DNA of 64,000 nucleotides from CAYTZH01 sp964442285 (GCA_964442285.1 CAYTZH010000004.1:1-64000); one strand, 5' to 3'. Shown: positions 19,846-30,304, counted from the first letter of the stretch. The notes: generated from the sequence alone by a model not told the origin. Program-made: numbers and translations.

Positions 19846-20592
19846 ATGGCGGCCGGCGCGCGCGAAGCGGAGCCGAGCCCGGACCCGGCGCTGGCGGCCT
19901 GGCTGATCGCCCGGCGCCGGGGCATCGAGCAGGCGATGGCCGCGCGGCTGGGTCCGTCGGCGCCGGGCCCGGGCGCGCCCGAGACCGAGGCCCTGCGCCG
20001 GTTCCGGGCCTTCGCGGCCCAGTCGCTGCGCCGGGGCGAGGCCTCGCCGCCGTCCCTCGACGGCGTGCGCGCGCCGGAGGCCCGGGTCGCCACCTTGCTG
20101 GAGGCCTGGACCGGGGCCGCCCGCTCCCTGGCGGGGGAGCGGGGCGAGGCCGTGGGACGCGCGCTCCAGCCCCTGGTGCAGCGGTTCCGGGCGGCCCTGC
20201 GCGACACGGCGCCCGCCCGCCGCAAGAGCGGAGCGCCCAGGACGGGGCGCCGCGCGGTCCGGGCCGCCATCGACCGCGTGGCCGACGCCTACGTCGCCGT
20301 GGACGTCGATACCCGCTGCGTCGTGGACGCCAATCCCGCGGCGGGCGCCCTGCTGGGATTGGCCCGGGACGCCCTCGTGGGGATGCAGGTGGCGCCCTTC
20401 CTCGACGGCGAGGGCGCCGGCCGCTGGGCGACGGAGCTGGACGCCCTGGCGGAGGGAAGCGACACGAGGCGCTTTCGCGCCAGCCTGCGGGACCTGCGCG
20501 GGACGCGCCTCCGGGTGGACGTGAGCGCCACCCGCTACGCACCGCGGGGCCGCCTCCTGGCGCTGCTGCTGCTGCGTCCCGACGCGGGGTGA
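19846..20592 (+). CDS. PAS-domain protein
   Basis: The ATG follows the SPFH stop directly (TAGATG), so the two are coupled. The first 140 residues of the 248-aa protein are helical, Ala/Arg-rich and unrecognised. The C-terminal ~105 residues form a PAS fold: AIDRVADAYVAVDVDTRCVVDANPAAGALLGLARDALVGM, then FLDGEG, and a final beta-sheet RLRVDVSATRYAPRGRLLALLLL. No output domain is attached, so it may sense a ligand or mediate protein contacts for the neighbouring membrane protein. No conserved cofactor residue (Cys or His) is obvious. Confidence 0.78.
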   Translation: MAAGAREAEPSPDPALAAWLIARRRGIEQAMAARLGPSAPGPGAPETEALRRFRAFAAQSLRRGEASPPSLDGVRAPEARVATLLEAWTGAARSLAGERGEAVGRALQPLVQRFRAALRDTAPARRKSGAPRTGRRAVRAAIDRVADAYVAVDVDTRCVVDANPAAGALLGLARDALVGMQVAPFLDGEGAGRWATELDALAEGSDTRRFRASLRDLRGTRLRVDVSATRYAPRGRLLALLLLRPDAG

Positions 20593-20611
20593 GCGGACCC
20601 GAGGCCGCGGC

Positions 20612-21304
20612 TCAGGTCAGGTGGCGGCGCAGGAAGTCGACCGCCCGCGGCCAGGCGTCGGCGGCCGCGGCGGGACGGTAGGCGGCCGGGCGCGTCTCGT
20701 TCATGAAGGCGTGGCCCGCGCCCGCGTAGCGGACCACCTCGCCCACGTGGGGCGCGGCGGCCAGGGCCGCCTCCAGGCGATCCACCTGCGCCAGGGGGAT
20801 CAGGGCGTCCTCCTCGCCGTAGAGCCCCAGGACCGGGCACTCCAGATCCCGCAGGGCGTCCAGGGGCGAGCGGGGCTTGCGTTCCGGGTCCAGGCCCTCC
20901 TCGTAGACCAACATGCCGTAGAACGGGACGCAGGCGGCGAATCCGAGGCCGCTACAGGCCCCGAGGAGCGCGTACTGGCCCCCCATGCAGAAGCCCGTGA
21001 TCCCGATCCGCAGGCTCCGGCACGGTCCCTCGGCGAGCCGCTGCCGCGCCTCCGCCAGATCGGCCAGCACTTGGGGGTCCGACAGGGTGCGAATGAAGGC
21101 CACGGCCTCCGCGGGGGTGGCGATGTCGGGCTTGCCGCGGCGGTAGAGGTCGACGGCCAGCACCGCGAAGCCCTCTCCGGCCAGGCGGCCGGCCAGGTCG
21201 CGGTAGTGGTCCGAGAGACCCCAGACGTCGGGGATCAGCACGACCCCCGCCGACGGGTGCTCGGGCTGCACGAGATGGCCGATCTCGAGCTGCTGCGTCT
21301 CCAC
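20612..21304 (-). CDS. dienelactone hydrolase family protein
   Basis: This 230-aa enzyme has the dienelactone-hydrolase fold: VVLIPDVWGLSDHYRDLA, LAVDLYRRG, the cysteine nucleophile elbow GFCMGG (Cys106), acid in YGEEDALIPL, and base His in GAGHAFMNE. The Cys nucleophile separates it from Ser esterases and is typical of carboxymethylenebutenolidase-like enzymes. GTG 21304 is preferred as the start because a TATACT element ends eight bases upstream. An alternative ATG at 21331 would overlap the start codon of the divergent gene. The real substrate may be any small lactone or ester. Confidence 0.88.
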   Translation of the reverse strand: METQQLEIGHLVQPEHPSAGVVLIPDVWGLSDHYRDLAGRLAGEGFAVLAVDLYRRGKPDIATPAEAVAFIRTLSDPQVLADLAEARQRLAEGPCRSLRIGITGFCMGGQYALLGACSGLGFAACVPFYGMLVYEEGLDPERKPRSPLDALRDLECPVLGLYGEEDALIPLAQVDRLEAALAAAPHVGEVVRYAGAGHAFMNETRPAAYRPAAAADAWPRAVDFLRRHLT

Positions 21305-21312
21305 GGCGGCTG

Positions 21313-21320
21313 AGTATACT
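21313..21320. promoter_or_regulatory. palindromic -10 element (AGTATACT), divergent promoter
   Basis: The only AT-rich stretch in the 25-bp spacer is the palindrome AGTATACT. It reads TATACT on both strands, eight bases before GTG 21304 on the minus strand and nine bases before ATG 21330 on the plus strand. This is the spacing expected if transcription starts at or next to the start codon on both sides. Confidence 0.6.
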
Positions 21321-21329
21321 CCGCCCGCC

Positions 21330-22117
21330 ATGAGCTACGAACGCGAGCTGGCGGTGGCCCGGGCGGCCGCGAAGGCGGCCGCCGAGGTGCTCCGGGAGCA
21401 CTACGCCGGCGACCGGGCGCACTGGGAGAAGTCCGAGGACAACCCGGTGACGGCGGCGGACCTGGCCTCCGACCGCGTCATCACGGCGCATCTCCGCGAC
21501 GCCTTCCCCGTCGACGCGCTGCTGTCCGAGGAGACCGTCGACGACCGCAGCCGTCTCGAGCGCGCCCGGGTCTGGATCGTCGACCCGATGGACGGCACCA
21601 AGGAGTTCATCCGGCAGATCCCGGAGTTCGCGGTGTCGATCGCCCTGGTGGAGGACGGCGAGCCGGTGGTGGGCACCATCCACAACCCCGCCACCGACGT
21701 GGCGGTCTGGGGGGCGCGGGGGGCCGGCTGCTTCCGCGACGGAGACCCCGTGCGGGTGTCGTCGGTGGCCTCGCTGGCGGAGGCGGCCGTCATCGCGAGC
21801 CGCACCGAGATCTCCCGCGACCAGTTCGCGCCCTACGAGGGCTGGTTCCGCGAGCTGCGCCCGGTGGGCTCCATCGCCTGGAAGCTCGCCTGCATCGCCG
21901 CCGGCGACGGCGACCTGAACGTCTCGGTGGCCCCGAAGAACGAGTGGGACGTCTGCGCGGGCGACCTGCTGGTGCGCGAGGCCGGCGGCGTCTACGTCGA
22001 CTTCGACGGCGCGCCGCGCGTGTACAACCAGGAGAAGACGCTCATCGACCGGGGCATGGCCGCCGGCCCGAAGCGCCTCGTCGACGAGTTCTCCCGCCGC
22101 GAGCGCGAGCGCGCCGC

Positions 22118-22121
<4 letters not shown>
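21330..22121 (+). CDS. cysQ: 3'(2'),5'-bisphosphate nucleotidase / inositol-monophosphatase family
   Basis: This 263-aa Mg-dependent, lithium-sensitive-type phosphatase carries the family signature WIVDPMDGTKEF and the second metal motif EWDVCAGDLLVREAGG, with EDNPVTAADLASD and LLSEET supplying the other metal ligands. The KEF variant of the first motif is typical of CysQ, which hydrolyses the sulfate-assimilation by-product adenosine 3',5'-bisphosphate; close relatives act on inositol or histidinol phosphate. The probable transcript is leaderless. The final four bases overlap the convergent pntB. Confidence 0.88.
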
Positions 22122-23503
<1,382 letters not shown>

Positions 23504-23505
23504 GG

Positions 23506-23787
23506 CTACTTCTTCTTGAACATGGCGAGCATGCGGTTGGTAACGAGGAAGCCGCCCACCACGTTGATGGTCGCGAAGACCACGGCCACGAAGCCCAGCC
23601 AGGTGCTCTGGGTGTACTCCGCGGCGCCGGCCGCCAGCAGCGCGCCGACGATCGCGATGCCCGAGATGGCGTTGGAGCCGCTCATGAGGGGCGTGTGCAG
23701 GAGCGGCGGCACCTTGGCGATGACCTCGAAGCCCACGAAGAGCGACAGGACCAGGATGGTGAGGGCGACGGCGGGATCTTCGATCAT
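23506..23787 (-). CDS. pntAB: NAD(P) transhydrogenase subunit alpha, membrane part
   Basis: This 93-aa protein contains three hydrophobic helices (LTILVLSLFVGFEVI, AISGIAIVGALLA, FVAVVFATINVVGGFLVTNRML) and corresponds to the C-terminal membrane portion of E. coli PntA. In this organism PntA is split, as in Rhodospirillum and many alphaproteobacteria. Its ATG is directly adjacent to the TAG of pntAA. Confidence 0.95.
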   Translation of the reverse strand: MIEDPAVALTILVLSLFVGFEVIAKVPPLLHTPLMSGSNAISGIAIVGALLAAGAAEYTQSTWLGFVAVVFATINVVGGFLVTNRMLAMFKKK

Positions 23788-24924
23788 CTAGGCGGCTCCC
23801 GGGTCGAGCAGGGCCTTCACCCGCTCGTCGACCACGGCGCCCTCGAAGGTCAGCAGGGCGCCGTCGGTGATCTCGTCGTCCCGATCGACCTTCAGGGCGC
23901 CCTCGGGCATCAGGTGCTTCAGGAAGGCGCTGACGTTGCGGGCGTAGGTCTGGCTGGCGTGGAAGGCCACCTCGCTCGGCAGGTTGGTGGGACCGAAGAC
24001 GCGGACGCCCTCGACCTCGACCACCTCGTCGGGACGGGTGAGGCTGCAGTTGCCGCCGCTCTCGGCGGCCATGTCGACCACCACCGAGCCGGGCTTCATG
24101 GCGCGGACCGCCTCCTCCTCCACCAGGCGCGGAGCCGGCCGGCCGGGGACGAGCGCCGTGGTGATCACCACGTCGGCCGCGGCCACCCGCTGACTCAGCA
24201 GCTCGCGCTGCTTGGCCAGGAACTCCTCGCTCTGGGCCTTGGCGTAGCCCCCCGCGTCCTCCGCGCCGGCGGTCTCGAGCTCGAGCTCGAGGAAGCGACC
24301 CCCGAGGCTCTCCACCTGCTCCTTCACCGCCGGGCGCACGTCGTAGGCCTCCACCACGGCGCCGAGGCGCTTGGCGGTCGCGATGGCCTGCAGCCCCGCG
24401 ACGCCGGCGCCGAGCACGAGTACCCGCGCCGGCGAGATCGTGCCCGCCGCGGTGACCATCATGGGCAGGGCCTTGGCCAGGGCCGCCGCCGCCACCAGCA
24501 CCGCGCGGTAGCCCGCCAGGTTGCTCTGGGACGAGAGCGCGTCCATGGACTGGGCCCGGGTGATGCGGGGCATGAGCTCCATGGCGAAGCTCGTGATGCC
24601 GCGCTCGGCGAGCGCCCTGGCCCAGCCGGGCCGGTCCAGAGGACGCAGCAGACCGATCAGCACCCGGCCCGAGGGAAAGCCCTCCAGGTGATCCGGATCC
24701 GCGTGAACTGCGGTCAGGACGTCGGACTCCGCGAGCACCCGCGCCCGATCCGCGAGCTGGGCGCCCGCCTTCTCGTAGAAGGCGTCGGGGTAGCCGGCCG
24801 GCTCTCCCGCCCCGCGCTCCACCAGCACCTCGACGGCGTCGCCCACCAGACCCCGGACGGCGTCGGGGATCAGGGCGACGCGGAACTCGCCCGCCAGACT
24901 CTCTTTCGGAACACCGATCTTCAT
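23788..24924 (-). CDS. pntAA: NAD(P) transhydrogenase subunit alpha, NAD(H)-binding part
   Basis: This 378-aa domain I protein of proton-translocating transhydrogenase binds NAD(H). It begins MKIGVPKESLAGEFRVALIPD and contains the Rossmann motif VLVLGAGVAGLQAIATAKRLGAVVEAYD, the QVESLGGRFLELELETAG mobile-loop region and SVVVDMAAESGGNCSLTRP. A TATCGT hexamer ends nine bases before the ATG and there is no Shine-Dalgarno, so the operon may begin with a leaderless start codon. Confidence 0.96.
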   Translation of the reverse strand: MKIGVPKESLAGEFRVALIPDAVRGLVGDAVEVLVERGAGEPAGYPDAFYEKAGAQLADRARVLAESDVLTAVHADPDHLEGFPSGRVLIGLLRPLDRPGWARALAERGITSFAMELMPRITRAQSMDALSSQSNLAGYRAVLVAAAALAKALPMMVTAAGTISPARVLVLGAGVAGLQAIATAKRLGAVVEAYDVRPAVKEQVESLGGRFLELELETAGAEDAGGYAKAQSEEFLAKQRELLSQRVAAADVVITTALVPGRPAPRLVEEEAVRAMKPGSVVVDMAAESGGNCSLTRPDEVVEVEGVRVFGPTNLPSEVAFHASQTYARNVSAFLKHLMPEGALKVDRDDEITDGALLTFEGAVVDERVKALLDPGAA

Positions 24925-24991
24925 GGCCGCGGGACGATAGCAGGCCTTGGCGCAGGCTGGGGGCCGGATCCGCGCGGGCCGGCGCGGCGCC

Positions 24992-26749
24992 TCAGGGACA
25001 GCGCTCGTCGAGGCATTCGCCGGCTCCGGCGGCCCCGCCGGCCCCCCGGACCAGCACCGCCGCGCCCTTGGACCCCTCCCGGAAGACCGTCACGCCCTTC
25101 AGCCCGCGTCGCCAGGCCGACAGGTAGATGTCCCGCACGGTCGCCGGAGTGGCCGTCTCCGGCAGGTTGATGGTCTTCGAGACGGCATTGTCCACCTGGT
25201 CCTGGAACGCCGCCTGGATGGCCAGGTGCGCCTCCGGATCCACGTCCGCGGCCGTCGGGAACAGACGGCGCACCACCTCGGGGACGCCCGGGACGTCTCG
25301 CACCGAGCCCCCGCCACGGATCTCGGCCAGCAGGTCCGCGCTCCAGGCGCCGGCGGCGCGGAGGTGCCGCTCGAGCCGCGAGTTGGTCTCCGACAGCTCG
25401 GCCCCGTCGAGCACGTGGCGGACGAAGGCCAGGGCGAAGTAGGGCTCGATGCCGCTCGAGCAGCCCGCGAGGATCGAGAGGGTGCCCGTGGGGGCGATGG
25501 AGCAGACGGTGGCGTTGCGCAGCCGCAGCCCCTGCGCCGCGGGCCGCGATCCCGACCAGTTCGGGAAGACGCCCCGGGTCTCGGCCAGCCGCGCCGACGC
25601 GGTCTCCGCCCGGGTGCGGATGCGGCGCATCAGCGCCGCCGACTCCCGCACCGCCGCCGCGCTGTCGTAGGGAATGCCGCGATCCACCAGGTAGTCGGCG
25701 AGGCCCATCACCCCGAGGCCGATCTTGCGGTTGCCGCGCACGGCGCGGTCGATCTCCGGGAAGGGGTAGCGGCCCACCTCGATCGCGTCGTCCAGGAAGC
25801 GGACCGCCAGGTCCACGCTGGCGTCCAGGGCCTCGCCGTCGAGGGCGCCGTCGCGGACGAAGGCGTCGAGGCGCAGGGAGCCCAGGTTGCAGGCCTCGTT
25901 CGGCAGCAGGGGCAGCTCGCCGCAGGGGTTGGTGGCCTCCAGGGCGCCGAGGTCGGGCGTGGGGTTCGCGCGCTCGACGGCGTCGAGGAAGATCAGCCCC
26001 GGGTCACCGGTGGCCCAGGCCTGGGCGGCGATCTCCTCCAGCAAGGCCCGCGCGTCGACGCTGCCGACGACCTTGCCGTCGCGGGGGTCGACCAGGTCGA
26101 AGGGCTCTCCGCGCTCCGCGGCGGACCAGAACGGATCCGGCGTCGCCAGCGACAGGTTGAAGTTGGTGAGACGGGTGGGGTCTGCCTTGGCGTGCACGAA
26201 CGCCCGCACGTCCGGGTGGTCCACGCGCAGCACGCCCATGTTGGCGCCGCGCCGGCGCCCGCCCTGCTTCACCACCGAGGTCGCCGCGTCGAAGACGCCG
26301 ATGAACGAGACCGGACCCGACGCCACGCCGTGGGTGCGCCGGACCGCCTCCCCGGCCGGGCGCAGCCGGGAGAAGTCGAAGCCGGTGCCCCCGCCCGTCT
26401 GGTGGATGATGGCCATCCGCTTCACCGCCTCGAAGATGGCGTCGAGGCGGTCCTCCACCGGCAGCACGAAGCAGGCGGCGAGCTGGCCCAGGGAGGTGCC
26501 GGCGTTCATCAGCGTCGGCGAGTTGGGCAGGAAGCGGCCGCTCGCGAGCAGCCCCTGGAAAGCCTCCTCCGTGGCACCCACCTCGCCGCCCCAGGCCCGC
26601 TCCGCCTCCGCCACCGCGCCGGCGACCCGCCGACACAGACCGCGCCAGTCCTCGACCAGGCGGCCCGCGGCGTCGCGCAGCAGATAGCGGGCCTCGAGCA
26701 CGCGGCGGGCGTTGGCGTCGGGGGGGATCTCGGGGGGCGGGCAGGCCAT
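24992..26749 (-). CDS. nrdJ: adenosylcobalamin-dependent ribonucleoside-diphosphate reductase (class II)
   Basis: This 585-aa protein reduces ribonucleotides with a B12 radical. Class II features include LPNSPTLMNAG, the substrate-site cysteine LAACFVLPVED, the IIHQTGGGTGFDFSRLRP loop, the radical-site NPCGELPLLPNEACNLGSL, and APTGTLSILAGCSSGIEP. It ends GECLDERCP, a C-terminal cysteine pair that would be re-reduced by thioredoxin. The length is at the short end for NrdJ. The start ATG 26749 has no good Shine-Dalgarno. Use of NrdJ means the host needs cobalamin. It is divergent from the mesaconyl-CoA hydratase gene. Confidence 0.95.
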   Translation of the reverse strand: MACPPPEIPPDANARRVLEARYLLRDAAGRLVEDWRGLCRRVAGAVAEAERAWGGEVGATEEAFQGLLASGRFLPNSPTLMNAGTSLGQLAACFVLPVEDRLDAIFEAVKRMAIIHQTGGGTGFDFSRLRPAGEAVRRTHGVASGPVSFIGVFDAATSVVKQGGRRRGANMGVLRVDHPDVRAFVHAKADPTRLTNFNLSLATPDPFWSAAERGEPFDLVDPRDGKVVGSVDARALLEEIAAQAWATGDPGLIFLDAVERANPTPDLGALEATNPCGELPLLPNEACNLGSLRLDAFVRDGALDGEALDASVDLAVRFLDDAIEVGRYPFPEIDRAVRGNRKIGLGVMGLADYLVDRGIPYDSAAAVRESAALMRRIRTRAETASARLAETRGVFPNWSGSRPAAQGLRLRNATVCSIAPTGTLSILAGCSSGIEPYFALAFVRHVLDGAELSETNSRLERHLRAAGAWSADLLAEIRGGGSVRDVPGVPEVVRRLFPTAADVDPEAHLAIQAAFQDQVDNAVSKTINLPETATPATVRDIYLSAWRRGLKGVTVFREGSKGAAVLVRGAGGAAGAGECLDERCP

Positions 26750-26843
26750 CGCAAGGAGCGTAGATCGCCGCCGGCGCGGCGGCCAAGCCCCCTGGAGGGC
26801 CACCGAGAATGCCTTACATTCCGGCGCGTCCGGAGGAGAAACC

Positions 26844-27983
26844 GTGAGCGACAGCCCCCAGGTCATCCGCAAGACCACCGGCCACTTTCTCGAGGAGTTC
26901 GTGCCCGGCCAGGTGTTCCGCCACAAGGGCGGCAAGACCATCACCGAGGGCCTGTTCACGACCTTCACCGAGTTCGCCATGACCACCAATCCCCTGGCCA
27001 AGAACGCGCGCTACGCCCGCGCCTACGGCTTCGAGGGGCTGGTCTGCCCGCCGGGCCTGGTGATGCTCGTGGCCTTCAGCCAGACGGTGGAGGACGTCTC
27101 GGAGAACGCGCGCACCAACCTCGAGTACATCGACATGCAGTTCGGCGCCCCGGTGTACGTGGGCGACACCCTCGAGGCCGAGACCAGGGTGATCGGCGTG
27201 CGCGCCTCCAAGAGCCGGCCCAACCTGGGCATCGTCCACGTGCAGTCGACGGCGCGGAAGAACGTGGGCGAGGCCGACGAGGTCGTGGTGGCGACCTGGC
27301 AGCGCAAGGTGCAGGTCTTCAAGAAGGACGACGCGGCGCCGCTCCACGAGGGCGAGGTGGAGCCCGACGCCGTGGACTGCCCGCTCTGGCTGCCCGACTA
27401 CGACCCCGGCCGCGACTACAAGGCGCTCTCCCACCTCTCCAACGCCGACACCTACTTCGAGGACTTCGAGCCGGGCACGCGCATCGAGCACTCCCGGGGC
27501 CGGGTGGTGACCGACGAGCACGTGGCTCTCACGGCGATCCTCGACAACACCAGCCAGGTGCACTGCAACCAGTTCATGATCGACCGCGACCCGGAGCGCT
27601 ACGCGGGCGGCAAGCTGATCATCTTCGGCGGCATCCCCTTCACCCTGTGCCTGGGCCTGTCCTGCCCGGACGTGGGCGACAACGCCCTCGGCGACGTGAT
27701 CTACACCACGGGACGCCACACGGCGCCGCTGTTCGCCGGCGACACGGTCTTCGCCGCCACCGAGGTCCTCGGCAAGGAGGACCACCCCAGCCGTCCCGAC
27801 GTGGGCGTGGTCTCGACCCGCCTGCTCGGCCACAAGTTCGAGCGCGCCGACGCTGCGAGCGCGGCCGAAGGCGGCGCGCGCAGCGAGGCGGAGCCGAGCG
27901 ACGCGCCGCCGGGCTGGAAGAAGACGCAGATCTTCACCCTCGACCGCCAGCTCGCGGTCAAGCGGCGCAGCCACTACGCGTAG
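26844..27983 (+). CDS. mch: mesaconyl-CoA (2-methylfumaryl-CoA) hydratase, MaoC double-hotdog family
   Basis: This 379-aa protein contains two MaoC hotdog domains. The first runs from residue ~12 (KTTGHFLEEFVPGQVFRHKGGKTITEG, then GAPVYVGDTLEAE). The second begins YFEDFEPGTRIEHSRGRVVTDEHVALTAI and contains DNTSQVHCNQFM. The length and order match mesaconyl-CoA hydratases, which convert beta-methylmalyl-CoA to mesaconyl-CoA. The neighbouring malyl-CoA/beta-methylmalyl-CoA lyase supports this. GTG 26844 is preceded by GGAGGAG. A low-complexity Ala/Glu/Ser-rich insertion (27843-27905) interrupts the conserved C-terminus. Confidence 0.85.
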   Translation: MSDSPQVIRKTTGHFLEEFVPGQVFRHKGGKTITEGLFTTFTEFAMTTNPLAKNARYARAYGFEGLVCPPGLVMLVAFSQTVEDVSENARTNLEYIDMQFGAPVYVGDTLEAETRVIGVRASKSRPNLGIVHVQSTARKNVGEADEVVVATWQRKVQVFKKDDAAPLHEGEVEPDAVDCPLWLPDYDPGRDYKALSHLSNADTYFEDFEPGTRIEHSRGRVVTDEHVALTAILDNTSQVHCNQFMIDRDPERYAGGKLIIFGGIPFTLCLGLSCPDVGDNALGDVIYTTGRHTAPLFAGDTVFAATEVLGKEDHPSRPDVGVVSTRLLGHKFERADAASAAEGGARSEAEPSDAPPGWKKTQIFTLDRQLAVKRRSHYA

Positions 27984-28017
27984 CCCGCGCGCGCCGCCGG
28001 CGCGGCCGCGGGCCCCA

Positions 28018-28046
28018 TTGACCGCCCCTCCAAAAACCATTAGAGT
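28018..28046 (+). promoter_or_regulatory. sigma-70-type promoter upstream of malate-CoA ligase-like genes
   Basis: TTGACC (28018-28023) and TAGAGT (28041-28046) are separated by exactly 17 bases, within the only relatively A/T-rich stretch between mch and the ligase beta gene. A start site near 28053 would give a leader of about 125 nt. The leader holds two copies of GTAGCTCCG and a GGCCGGC inverted repeat, so post-transcriptional control is possible. Confidence 0.65.
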
Positions 28047-28177
28047 CCGCGCGCTTACCTGCTTCGGCCCCCCGTCCCGAAGCGTCGGCTCGGCGACTCG
28101 CGGTAGCTCCGTGTAGCTCCGAGGGCCGGCCGCCGGCCGGGCGCGGGGCCCGCCGGACCCAGCGCGGGAGCCCCAGG

Positions 28178-29383
28178 ATGCGGTTCTACGAGTACGAATC
28201 CAAGTCCCTGTTCGCTCGCCGGGGTCTGCCCCTCGGCCAGAGCGGCCTGGCCCACAGCGCCGACGACGCCCGCCGCGTGGCCGACGAGATCGGCGGCCCG
28301 GTGGTGCTCAAGAGCCAGGTGCTCTCGGGCGGTCGGATGAAGGCCGGCGCCGTGAAGTTCGCCGACACGCCGGACGAGGTGCCGGCCCTCTACGAGCAGA
28401 TCGTGCCGATCCTCGTGAACGGCCAGAAGTGCCGCTCGGTGCTGATCGAGGAGAAGACCCCGATCGCCCAGGAGTACTTCGTGTCGGTCACCTGGGACGG
28501 ACGCGCCAAGCAGCCGGTGCTGCTCTTCAGCGACATGGGCGGCATCGACATCGAGGAGGTCGCGGAGAAGCACCCGGAGCACGTGTCCAAGACCCACTTC
28601 TCGACGATCCTCCCCCTCTCGCCGCGCATCGCCAAGGAGGCGGTGGCCGCCACCGGCGTCTCGGGGCGCGAGCTCAACCGCCTCACGCCGATCGTCTTCG
28701 AGCTCATGAACGTCTTCCTCGACTACGACCTCACCCTGGCGGAGATCAACCCGCTGGCGCGGCTCGAGGACGGTCGCTTCATCGTCCTCGACGGCCACGT
28801 GGACATGGAGGCCGAGGCCCGGGGCAGGCACAAGAAGCTGCTCGACGAGCTCGGCATCGGCGAGGAGGAGACCCGCCAGGCCCGGGAGGCCACGCCCTTC
28901 GAGATCGCCGGCCGCAAGGTCAACGAGGCGGACCACCGCGGCGTGGCCGGCAACGTGGTGGAGTTCGAGGGCAACCTGGGCCTCGTCATCGGCGCGGGCG
29001 GCGGCTCCCTCACCCTCTTCGACGCCGTGCGCAAGCACGGCGGCAAGCCGGCCAACTACTGCGAGATCGGCGGCAACCCCTCGGTGAAGAAGGCCTGCGA
29101 GCTCACCAAGCTGATCCTCGGGAAGCCGGGCGTCGAGAAGATCGCCGTGATGATGAACGTGGTCTCGAACACGCGGGTGGACATCGTGGCCCGGGGCGTG
29201 ATCAAGGGCTGCATCGAGAGCGGCAAGGACCCGAAGGACGTGATCGCCATCTTCCGCATCCCCGGCGCGTGGGAGGAGGAGGGCTTCAAGATCCTCGAGA
29301 AGTACGGCGTCGAGTACTGCGACCGCAGCGTCTCCATGTACGAGGCCGCGGGCCGCGCCGTGGCGAAGATCCAGCCCGGGTAG
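28178..29383 (+). CDS. ADP-forming acyl-CoA ligase beta subunit (succinyl-CoA synthetase / malate-CoA ligase type)
   Basis: This 401-aa protein has an ATP-grasp domain (FYEYESKSLFARRGLPLGQSG, then GGPVVLKSQVLSGGRMKAG and DLTLAEINPLARL) and a C-terminal CoA-ligase flavodoxin-like domain (GGNPSVKKACELTKLIL). It pairs with the alpha subunit seven bases downstream. In a succinyl-CoA synthetase the product would be succinyl-CoA. The location directly before a malyl-CoA lyase makes malate-CoA ligase (MtkA type) the better contextual guess. The sequence alone does not settle the acid specificity. Confidence 0.8.
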   Translation: MRFYEYESKSLFARRGLPLGQSGLAHSADDARRVADEIGGPVVLKSQVLSGGRMKAGAVKFADTPDEVPALYEQIVPILVNGQKCRSVLIEEKTPIAQEYFVSVTWDGRAKQPVLLFSDMGGIDIEEVAEKHPEHVSKTHFSTILPLSPRIAKEAVAATGVSGRELNRLTPIVFELMNVFLDYDLTLAEINPLARLEDGRFIVLDGHVDMEAEARGRHKKLLDELGIGEEETRQAREATPFEIAGRKVNEADHRGVAGNVVEFEGNLGLVIGAGGGSLTLFDAVRKHGGKPANYCEIGGNPSVKKACELTKLILGKPGVEKIAVMMNVVSNTRVDIVARGVIKGCIESGKDPKDVIAIFRIPGAWEEEGFKILEKYGVEYCDRSVSMYEAAGRAVAKIQPG

Positions 29384-29390
29384 GACCGCC

Positions 29391-30302
29391 GTGAGCATCC
29401 TCATCACCCGCGAGACCCGCTTCATCGTCCAGGGCATCACCGGCCGCGAGGCCGTGAACCTGACCCGCGAGAACCTCGACTACGGCGCCCGCATCATCGG
29501 CGGCGTGACGCCAGGCCGCGCCGGGCGCGACGTCTACGGCGTGCCCGTCTACGACTGCGTCCGCGACGTGGTCGAGAAGGAGGGCGCGGTCGACGGCTCG
29601 GTGATCTGCGTGCCGCCGGCCTTCACCCGCGACGCCCTGTTCGAGGCCATCGAGAACGACGTCAAGCTGATCGTGGTGGTCACCGAGAACGTGCCGCGGC
29701 GCGAGGTCGCCCAGGCGGTCGAGCTGGCGAAGCTGCGGGGCGCCCGCATCATCGGTCCCAACTGCCTGGGCCTGATCTCGCCGGGCGAGGCCAAGATGGG
29801 TGGCATCGGCGGGCCCGCCGCCAACACCCGCCAGGCCTACAAGCCGGGCAACATCGGCATCATGTCCCGCTCCGGCGGCATGACCACCGAGATCGCCTCC
29901 ACCCTCACGGCGGCGGGCTTCGGCCAGTCGACGGCGGTCTCCATCGGCGGCGACGCCATCATCGGCACCACCTACGCCGAGCTGATGCCGCTGTTCGAGG
30001 CCGACCCCCGCACCGAGGCCATCGCCATCTACTCCGAGCCCGGGGGCCGCATGGAGGCGGAGCTCGCCGAGTGGGTGAAGGCCAACGACAGCCGCCTGCC
30101 CATCGTGGCCTTCATGGCCGGCCGCTTCATGGACGAGATGAAGGGCATGCGCTTCGGCCACGCGGGCACCATCGTCGAGGGCAAGGAAGACACCACGGCG
30201 GAGAAGATCGCCCGGATGGAGGCCGCCGGGATCTCGGTGGCCGAGCGGATCGAGGAGATCCCGGAGCTGATCCGGAAGCGCCTCGCGGAGAGGAAGGCAT
30301 AG
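29391..30302 (+). CDS. ADP-forming acyl-CoA ligase alpha subunit (succinyl-CoA synthetase / malate-CoA ligase type)
   Basis: This 303-aa protein begins with the CoA-binding Rossmann domain (FIVQGITGREAVNLTRENLDYG, GGVTPGRAG, YDCVRDVV). The ligase domain follows, with IGPNCLGLISPGEAKMG, NIGIMSRSGGMTTEIAS and the phosphohistidine loop FGHAGTIV (His257). The usual GEIGG loop reads YSEPGGRME, a departure that could reflect a substrate other than succinate. The start is GTG 29391, and its stop lies two bases before the ferredoxin-like gene. Confidence 0.82.
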   Translation: MSILITRETRFIVQGITGREAVNLTRENLDYGARIIGGVTPGRAGRDVYGVPVYDCVRDVVEKEGAVDGSVICVPPAFTRDALFEAIENDVKLIVVVTENVPRREVAQAVELAKLRGARIIGPNCLGLISPGEAKMGGIGGPAANTRQAYKPGNIGIMSRSGGMTTEIASTLTAAGFGQSTAVSIGGDAIIGTTYAELMPLFEADPRTEAIAIYSEPGGRMEAELAEWVKANDSRLPIVAFMAGRFMDEMKGMRFGHAGTIVEGKEDTTAEKIARMEAAGISVAERIEEIPELIRKRLAERKA

Positions 30303-30304
30303 CC

